A stretch of 64,000 nt of DNA from Byssothecium circinans. Its lineage: Eukaryota; Ascomycota; Dothideomycetes; Pleosporales; Massarinaceae. This document shows, one piece after another, positions 56,541 to 64,000 of this stretch (positions are counted from its first letter, which is position 1; the number at the start of each line of letters is the position of its first letter). Location of the stretch: assembly GCA_010015675.1 (NCBI GenBank), contig ML976979.1, positions 369,926-433,925 on the forward strand, written 5' to 3'. The notes under the pieces were generated by a model, which saw nothing but the letters and a program-made list of their open reading frames with translations, did no database searches and was not told the origin of the DNA. Made by a program: the position numbers and the translations under genes.

Positions 56541-57404
56541 TGTCGTGGTGGAATGATGACCGAGGACTGGGTTGAGGTGTGCAGATTGGAGTTGAAAGTT
56601 GCTGCGAGCGAGCGAGCGGTAGGTAAGGTAGAGAAGGTGGTCACCCAGGTTGATATTGGAAAGAGCAGGCGCGCTCATGGGCCTAGCACGATTACGTGCG
56701 CCTGGGTGGACGAAATGCAAACGATGAATTGCCATGTGACCGATATGCAATATTGGAGAGCTAGCTAATTGAGCAGAGCCGAGTGAAAACGATTGACAAA
56801 CGCGGTCTCGCCTGGCCACGGTTTGTTGTGCGAGACCAAGACGCGCCCATATGGTGCAAATAAGGCAGGAGGTGGCGAAAATAAACCGAACAGAGAATGG
56901 CCGGAAGATACGAGAGACGGAAAGAGACACCTGATTTATATGATGCTGATATAATCCTCCTCTTCTACTGCTTTTCATAGCTATGGATATTTTGGGTTGG
57001 ATAATCTCATAGCAGACAAAGTGAATAGTAATAGTTACTAGGATGAGTCCAGAACACACCTAGAAATGCTTGATAGCGCAAGCCTTCTGCGCGGCGCTGG
57101 AGCTGACGGCTCGGACGTGGTCTAGATACCATTGCCCGTCTCTCTATGACCCCATGTGTGAAGTAGAGCAAGGCCATCCATCTTCTCCATTTTGTCAACG
57201 GACATTTCGAAAGTTATCTCACGTAATCGAATGGCCACAGCTGCTCGTCTAGAGCAGTTCCATGTAAGGCAAACAATATTAAGCTGGTCAGCCACATGCA
57301 CATTCATCGTCACTTCGCTGCACGACATTTCTGAATTCCTGTCGCTGATGAAAGAGGATTAGCTAGGGTGAGAAGCATAACGTTCATCAAACTTGAATGT
57401 TTGC
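56541..57404. other. Upstream region of the membrane-protein gene and NTH1 3' flank
   Basis: About 860 bp. The membrane-protein frame stays open from 56540 to about 57059, probably as 5' leader, though an N-terminal extension is possible. The rest shows nothing recognisable. Confidence 0.5.
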
Positions 57405-58728
57405 CTATGCCCTCTTTCGTGGCGTCCGCCTGCGAGGCTCCTTCCCGATATCTTCTATGTCAGGTACCTTCACGTCCTCTTCTTTGGCGACAACCGTCTT
57501 ATCCCAAGCCAGATTGTCACCATCAAACCCCTCCACCTTTTTCGTAACCTTTTCCTCTTTAATGGTTGTTTTCTTCCCCACGATTGCGGATGGGCAGAGT
57601 CCCCGGTCAGCGAGCTTGCAGTCACCACACCTTCTCCCAACAGGCAAGCATATCGTCTGTCCGTGGCCGACCAATAGGTTGTTGATGTCATGCCACTTTT
57701 CCTTCGGTAACCAGGACTCCAGGGCTGCTCTCGTTTCTTCAGGTTTGGTTGTCTTGTGCCAGCCCCAGAGGTTAGTGATGCGATGGACGTGAACGTCTAC
57801 CCCAATTCCTTCGTCACGTCCCCATGCAGCGCTCATGCAGAGGTATGCCATCTTAGGCCCAACACCAGGCAGCGAAGTCAATCCTTCTATCGTGTCCGGG
57901 ATGTCTGAGTTCCATTTGTCACGTAGGATCTCTGCAGCCTGTTTGATGTATTTAGTCTTCAAGTTGTGAAAGCCGACTTTGTTGATGAAAGCATTCAGCG
58001 CCGGTGGCTCTAAGGCGAGGACTGATTCCAGATTGAAGCCCTAATTATGTTAGTATCTTCACATGACCATGGAATCCATCGCATACTCCAGGCATATTGA
58101 CTTGCATCCCTTTCATAGCAACACTGGTTACCGTGTCCTTCGTCTGGCTTGACAGCATCAATGCGATCAATGTCTGGAATCTTTGGTCGCGTGGGGTCCC
58201 ACTGAGATCTGCGAGGCTTTCACATCCCATTGTGTCCACTGGCGCAACATTTTCATTGCGCATCTCCCGCGTGAGGGCATATATCTCCTCCCAATTTGGC
58301 GGCGGCTCAATCTTGACGCTACCATCTTGTCCCTTGATCTTCTTCGCCGGAGCTCGACGCGCCTTCCTGACCTTGGTCCCCTTCTTTGGCAACGCAATGG
58401 TCGCGATAGTAATTTCTCTAGCTTCCCGCTTAACAGCTGTAGGCTGAATCACCGACAAGGCTTGTCCCCTTTTGCGCTTCTTGCTTGCCGTCATCCACTC
58501 TTCGCCTTCAGAGCCTGAGTCCGGCACGGAGCTCAATTCCGAGTCCGACGGCGCGCTTCCATCGTGGACAGCTGATACTGACTCGCGTTGGCCGTCTCTT
58601 GTGCCATGCGTGTTTAGACTAGAGTCTCGAAGCGTCGTATTCGCGGCAGAGTGTGATTGACGTAATGGACGGGTGCGTGTCGCTGACAGGAGCTTTGAGG
58701 TGTCGCGGGATATGCGTGAGGTTCGCAT
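57405..58728 (-). CDS. NTH1: Endonuclease III homologue, bifunctional DNA N-glycosylase/AP lyase
   Basis: Exon 1 is 58728-58087 ([12 protein letters not shown]). A 46-bp intron (donor GTATGC, acceptor ATTAG) follows, then exon 2 from 58040 to 57405; 425 aa. The junction reads [18 protein letters not shown]. Conserved features: [18 protein letters not shown]; helix-hairpin-helix [13 protein letters not shown] with catalytic Lys at about 277; Asp at about 296 in [11 protein letters not shown]; and an iron-sulfur cluster loop [19 protein letters not shown]. Known role: excises oxidised pyrimidines and nicks AP sites in base-excision repair, in nucleus and often mitochondria. The N-terminal ~160 residues are basic and S/R-rich, compatible with mitochondrial or nuclear targeting, with a KKRKRG patch. 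The C-terminal ~55-residue extension ends in a basic tail ([11 protein letters not shown]). It diverges from the HCS1 gene. Confidence 0.93.
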
Positions 58729-59345
58729 CTTCGGGCGAAAAGTGTGCGTATCGTATACGAGGGTGGGCGGAGGATGCACGTCGAAGAAAGAAGGAAGGGA
58801 AGTTCTATGTTCAGACAGTTGGGGTTTGATGTCGTTTGTGACTCGTGGGTCCCTGATTGATCGGCAGCTTTCGCGCTAGTGAAAGCGCGAGAAAGAGAGT
58901 TCAATGACAACGCGATTTCACATAGCGACGGCGAGAATACGTGTCTGTCTGTATACTGTTGCTAAACGATTGTAGGCATTTAAAATCAGATTGGGATTCT
59001 ATATAAATCCTGCGGGTTTTAAGGTTCTACGTCCATTCTGAAGGTTCGGCCAATCATCAGGCAGGAAGTCCGAACGGCATAACGCATAACGCCCATCATA
59101 AGACCACCATCTCGCGAAGCAACCGCAGGAACGGTCTCATCACGACCGAACTCATAGCGAACCCTGCGATGATCCTGTTCACGGTCCCTCGGCTTCAGAA
59201 ATGCTAGGATAGCGGCCTCGGGGTGACGACGACGCTCGCAGAGGGACAACCACCGTTCGCTCTGTCCCCGCCGCCCCACGCGCAGACCTCAATTGTCACC
59301 ACCGAACACCTTCAGTCTCCTCAACTTCACACAATAACAATCGCA
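58729..59345. promoter_or_regulatory. Shared 617-bp divergent upstream region of NTH1 and HCS1
   Basis: NTH1 (start 58728, minus) and HCS1 (start 59346, plus) are transcribed away from each other, and both proteins act on DNA. No other gene fits between the starts, so the promoters must lie here. I do not see a recognisable factor-binding motif; the bidirectional function is inferred from layout. Confidence 0.55.
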
Positions 59346-62072
59346 ATGCCGAAACCGACTAACATTGCTTCGTTTGCGGCGACTCAATTGTCGTTGCTCG
59401 ACGCGGAGCTGCAGGCTGAACTCGCGGAAACAAACGCGCTTCTCTCGTCACACACTCCGACCGCGCTGTCGCGTGCTGGGCTGGCCATCCTGAACCTTAA
59501 TGTTTATTCTATACGCACAGGCCTTGGCGGCAAGACAGTCGTAGAGCTCGGGCTAGACCCGGCTGTGACAGCAAAAGGTGACAAGGCCGATATACCAGAG
59601 CATGGTATCAGAGTAGGCGATATCGTTGCGGTGCAGGACCAGCCGGCCGGTAGTGCAAAGAAGACGGAGAAGCGGGAGCTTGCGAAGAAGGGCGTCGAGG
59701 GCGTAGTGCTAAGGGTTCGACGGGAGAATATCGAAATCATATTGGATAAGGAGGATGCAGAAATTCCTAGTGGCGGCAAGCTATGGCTGTCCGTCAATAT
59801 ATGTCCTTACAATAAGTTCACAGAAGGCTAATGAACATGACAGTGTCAAGTTAGCGAACGACATCACCTACAAGAGAATGAACCAAACAATGACCAGGCT
59901 TCAGAAATTTCAAGACCGAGAATACACACCCTTCATGCGCGTACTGTTCGGACAAGGGTCTCCATCACCTCTCCCTTCAGACCTCAACGACCCATCAAAC
60001 CCTCTCCACAAGCTTGAGTGGAATGATCCATCGTTGAATGACAGCCAGAAAGAAGCCATCCGCTTCGCTCTAGCATCTCGCGAGATCGCTTTGATCCATG
60101 GCCCACCAGGCACGGGCAAGACTCACACTCTTATCGAACTAATCCTTCAGCTACTGAAGCAAAAGCTTCGCTTATTAGTCTGCGGTCCTTCAAATATATC
60201 AGTGGACAACATCGTCGAACGTTTGGCTTCGCACAAAGTCCCTATGATTCGATTAGGACACCCTGCTCGTCTTTTACCTTCTGTATTAAATCACTCTCTC
60301 GATGTACTCACCAAGACATCGGATGCTGCCGCACTTGTCCAAGACGTCCGCAAAGAAATGGACGACAAGCAGTCTTCGATTCGCAAGACTCGTAATGCTC
60401 GAGAGCGAAGACAAATTTACACAGATCTCAAAGAGCTGCGGAAAGAGTACCGGGAGCGCGAGAAGGGTTGTGTAGAAAGCTTGGTTACAGGGAGCAAGGT
60501 CGTTCTTGCGACGCTGCATGGAGCCGGTGGCTTTCACACCAAAGGGCAGGAGTTCGACGTTGTTATTGTAGATGAAGCTAGTCAGGCTCTTGAAGCGCAA
60601 TGCTGGGTGCCTTTATTATGGGTGAAAGCATCTAAGCTAGTACTTGCGGGCGATCACCTACAGTTGCCACCAACCATCAAATCGCTCAACTCCAAAGAGG
60701 CAAAGTCCGCGAAAAAGGAGAGCAAGAAGGACAACAAGAAGACCAAGGACAAAATTGAGATTGGTGCAAAAGAGAAGGCCGAGTCTTCAGTGAAGCCGTC
60801 GGTAGTCAACACGACGCTCGAAACAACGCTCTTTGACCGACTCCTAGCGCTGCACGGTCCGTCTATTAAACGCATGCTAACAACGCAATACCGTATGCAT
60901 GAGACCATTATGCGGTTTCCCTCTGACGAGTTATACGAATCGAAACTTGTCGCTGCGGACTTTGTCAAGGGTAGATTACTTAAGGATCTGCCTTACGAAG
61001 TGAAGGATACCGATGATACACGCGAACCTCTAGTCTATTTCGATACCCAAGGAGGGGACTTTTTCGAGAAGACAGAAGACGAAGAAATCAAGAAAGGCGG
61101 CAAAGGCATGAGTCTGGGCGACAGCAAATCCAACGAAGCGGAAGCCGCATTGGTCAAGATGCACGTCAGTAATCTCGTAGGTGCTGGCGTCAAAGCAGAG
61201 GATATTGCGGTAGTTACGCCGTATAATGCTCAGGTAGGTCGATCTTCAATGCACGACGCTTGCGCATGAAGGCATGCAAATTTTTCGGCCCGCGCTTTCC
61301 CTGTGCTGTCGACATGATAACCATGGCTGACATGCAATAGCTTGCGATACTTTCTGGAATGCTCAAAGAAGCTTTTCCGGGCATTGAGTTGGGCTCGGTC
61401 GACGGGTTTCAGGGCCGTGAGAAGGAAGCCGTGATTGTGAGCTTGGTGAGGAGTAATGCCGAGCATGAAGTCGGATTTTTGGCGGAGAAGAGGCGATTGA
61501 ACGGTACGCTGTCACAGCTCACCTGCATGAAGCCATCATGCTTCATCTTCACGTGAACATCAACTAACTCGGTTGTGGGTAGTCGCCATGACGCGCCCAA
61601 AACGGCATCTATGTGTTATAGGCGATGCAGAAACAGTTGGCAGGTACGTTCTTCCTTGTTACCATACACTCCCGCCGTGTAACAAACCCATGTTTCCATG
61701 TCGCCGGCCCATCCGCGTCGTTGTTCCAAAAAAGCATGACAGGGTCCCGATGAGATGGGAATCGTTTTCCTTTCGGTCTGTGAGACGAGACGCGAGGGCA
61801 CACGCGTGGCGCATGCTGTCACCTTCATCGTCCTAGCCCCAACCCCAAAAGCCTTGCACCCTACATCCATGCTTCCCGTGTTACACGATGTGTTGCGCAA
61901 CACACGCGGTCAGGCTGGGTTCGGCGAGAAAGAATAAGCCAAACTAACCCAATCTGTGTATCGTAGGGGCAGCAAGTTCTTGAAAGCGTGGATGGCGTTT
62001 TTGGAAGAGAAGGCGGATTTGAGGTATCCAGATATTGCGGAGGTGTATGCATACAATGCTGAGCACTCTTGA
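59346..62072 (+). CDS. HCS1: Hcs1/SMUBP-2-type superfamily 1 DNA helicase
   Basis: Five exons: 59346-59788, 59844-61233, 61341-61503, 61583-61643 and 61967-62072; 720 aa. SF1B (Upf1-like) motifs in order: Walker [13 protein letters not shown] (about residue 233), [14 protein letters not shown] (Walker B, about 391), [59 protein letters not shown] and [16 protein letters not shown]. The N-terminal ~200 residues match the SMUBP-2/HCS1 RNA/DNA-binding 1B-type region ([10 protein letters not shown]). Motif II and the QYRMH block are separated by a Lys-rich insert ([13 protein letters not shown]). There are no R3H or AN1 zinc-finger domains, as in yeast Hcs1. Known role: 5'-3' helicase associated with DNA polymerase alpha; the human relative IGHMBP2 acts on ribosomes/tRNA. 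Intron 1 uses donor GTCCGT and intron 4 is 323 bp, longer than the rest. Confidence 0.92.
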
Positions 62073-64000
62073 TTCGATGAAGTTTGCCAGAGTTTGCTAG
62101 AGATACAGTGCTTGGCTGCGCGAGATTACGGCTCAAGAAGGTGAGAAAATTATCGGATACGGATGCGTGTTCTTCCGCCCACCGCCTGTGTGCTTGCTGC
62201 GGAAATCATGAGAAGAAGGCCAAAGCAATGATCGAAAGAGGACACCGATGCATGATTCGATGCAGTGATGCGGCGTGATTACTACCACCCCCCAGCGGTA
62301 CTACCATAAGCTACCCGGCTGCGAATATTTCATACGGTCCAAGCAAACGCTTGCAAAAAGTGAACGGCGCTGCGGTGTTACGATACGGTACGGCACTCTG
62401 GTGGTTTTGTTCGCTTTGGCCCCACCGCTCAACGTCTGCTATACTAGCTGCGTGGAACAGCTCAGAGAAGGACCGGCAACGAGCGACTAATAAATGGGGT
62501 GGCAGGAGCATACGTGTGGTGGCGTGAACCGGATGGGTTGTTCAGATGCTTTCACGTTCATATTTACGAAATAACAGTGCGCTCGTGTATCGTGAGGGGG
62601 TTGCGCTATCGATATGATACGCCTCTAGACCTCGGCGAAAGTGGAGAAAGAACTGCCACCTCACCTCAGCAACCATACGGTAAGAGATGTTCGATGGAAG
62701 GCAAGCTAGCCACGTTGTGTTTGATTCCACGGGTCGACCGACATGCCGAAGGTTGGGTTGGGGCGAGACGGTCCAACAACACCACCTCATCGCTTCTCTC
62801 CTCTTGAGCTCGAAAGGTGTCCGACGCCGCTGCAGAGCTAAACATGAGGATTGCAACACGCGCCATGACCATCCCTGGCCTGCAGTCCGCGCCTGCATTC
62901 CCACCAATCCGAACCACCAAGGCGCTTGCAGGCGCGCGTTCTCAAACCTCTGCCCCAGCGACTGCTGCATGCACGCCGTGACCGGGGTCGAACAGTGAAT
63001 GGAGCTCCGAGGCGAGAGGTGAAAACCACAGATCGCTGCTTTTCACAAGCTAGAAACGACATCTGCGAGGCGTCGACTGGTGGCATGGTGGCGGCGCCTC
63101 GGAGCGCGACAGGCCTCATGCCACGTTCGATTCGTCCCGCGCCTGACGACAGTGACGAGAATCATGAGATGTTTCCTCCACGCTAGTTGACTCCATGTCA
63201 TGTCCGCCAACTATCATGACTCTGAAACACGAGCACCTCGCTTACATACCCGCTCGCACCGGCCATAGGCCGGGCACGCGCATCTTATGATCTTACCAGT
63301 ACCAAAGCGGTGCAGGCCGCCATCCCCGTCAAGGCCTTATCGTCCCTATTTCACATATGCATGCATGCAGAGATCCCCCTCTAGCCTACCACCTACCTTA
63401 CTCGAGCACCAGCAAGCTGAGCTCCAGCAGTTGCCTGCATCCTGTGCTGTGGCTCTGGCCCCGCGACCCTTCACCTTAAACTTTGGTCTTAGCCTTGCCG
63501 TAACCGCCCTGTTTTCTCTTCTACCCCCTCCATCCCAATAATCATCTCCGCTGTGCGCCATTCATAGAGGTGTCGTCAACCTCGTTTTCTTCTTGGCAGT
63601 CTCGCTGCGGTCTTGTCCCGACTCGTGCCCTAACCTCACCCTCGGCCTCCAACCCTGGTCTGTACATGACGCTTGCGTTTGATACTTAGTCTCGTTCTAT
63701 CTCCCTCCCGCCTTCTTCGCCATCTTTCTTCTTGGGCCAGCCTCAACGAACTGTCGTCGCTCTTTCTCGAATATCTTTTGTTCTTCGTTTCTCCCCACCC
63801 TTAGTTTCATTTAATAATATTACGCCATCTGCCACGGTCTGACGGGGCAGATTGTCTTCTCGACTGCTATTTTGTGCTAGGAAAGCTTCTGGGGCACGCG
63901 TCCAATGTATAGGTACCTCGGTGTAGCTTGTCTAGGATGATGGGAAAGAGAGAAAGCTTCTTGAACCGCACAAAATCGCTCGCTCACTAGTATTCGGTTC
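62073..64000. other. Gene-free right end, probably upstream of a gene beyond the window
   Basis: About 1.9 kb. Open frames at 62542-62970 (-) and elsewhere show no domain or splice logic. From about 63540 the plus strand becomes strongly T/C-rich (for example 63690-63800), the usual look of a fungal promoter or 5' leader, so a plus-strand gene may begin beyond 64000. This is inference. Confidence 0.45.

Overview
The window is nuclear DNA of a filamentous ascomycete (Pezizomycotina). Introns are short (about 45-140 bp, GT-AG, with CTAAC/CTGAC-like branch sites). The genes include a sterol-regulatory bHLH factor with the fungal C-terminal domain, an NsdD-type GATA factor, a GH131 beta-glucanase and a GT31-like glycosyltransferase with a PAN/Apple-like tail. 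An AT-rich, gene-free island carries a coding relic with stops and frame breaks of the kind RIP would leave. A dothideomycete is my best guess, but nothing in the sequence proves the class.

Layout. 1-660 is the 3' end of a GT31-like gene (+). From 1660 to 34761 every gene I can support lies on the minus strand: GH131 glucanase, Ser/Thr kinase, HAD hydrolase, SREBP (srbA/sre1), glutamate-cysteine ligase (GSH1), NsdD GATA factor, a candidate small secreted cysteine-rich protein, a 220-aa orphan membrane/secretory protein, Bud32, and a 544-aa low-complexity protein. A 7.7-kb stretch without convincing genes lies upstream of nsdD (19437-27100). A second one (34762-47270) contains the AT-rich island at about 38.6-41.4 kb. 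After it come an 897-aa proline/serine-rich protein and a coiled-coil protein (both +), an orphan four-TM protein and the NTH1 endonuclease III gene (both -), and the HCS1 helicase gene (+), which diverges from NTH1. The last 1.9 kb holds no gene I can support.

Functions. The genes are mostly conserved housekeeping and regulatory loci: glutathione synthesis, sterol/hypoxia response, sexual development, tRNA t6A modification and base-excision repair/DNA metabolism. I see no secondary-metabolite cluster, CRISPR array, intact transposon, convincing tRNA or rRNA. The most notable observations are a one-base reading-frame break in the GSH1 gene at its conserved acidic motif, a candidate cysteine-rich secreted protein that ordinary ORF calling would miss, an orphan gene with an optional 12-nt exon, an in-frame stop-free intron just before the NsdD zinc finger, and a duplicated 16-bp palindromic site upstream of GSH1. 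I found no clearly new multi-gene system. Exon boundaries were worked out by eye from splice motifs and reading frame.
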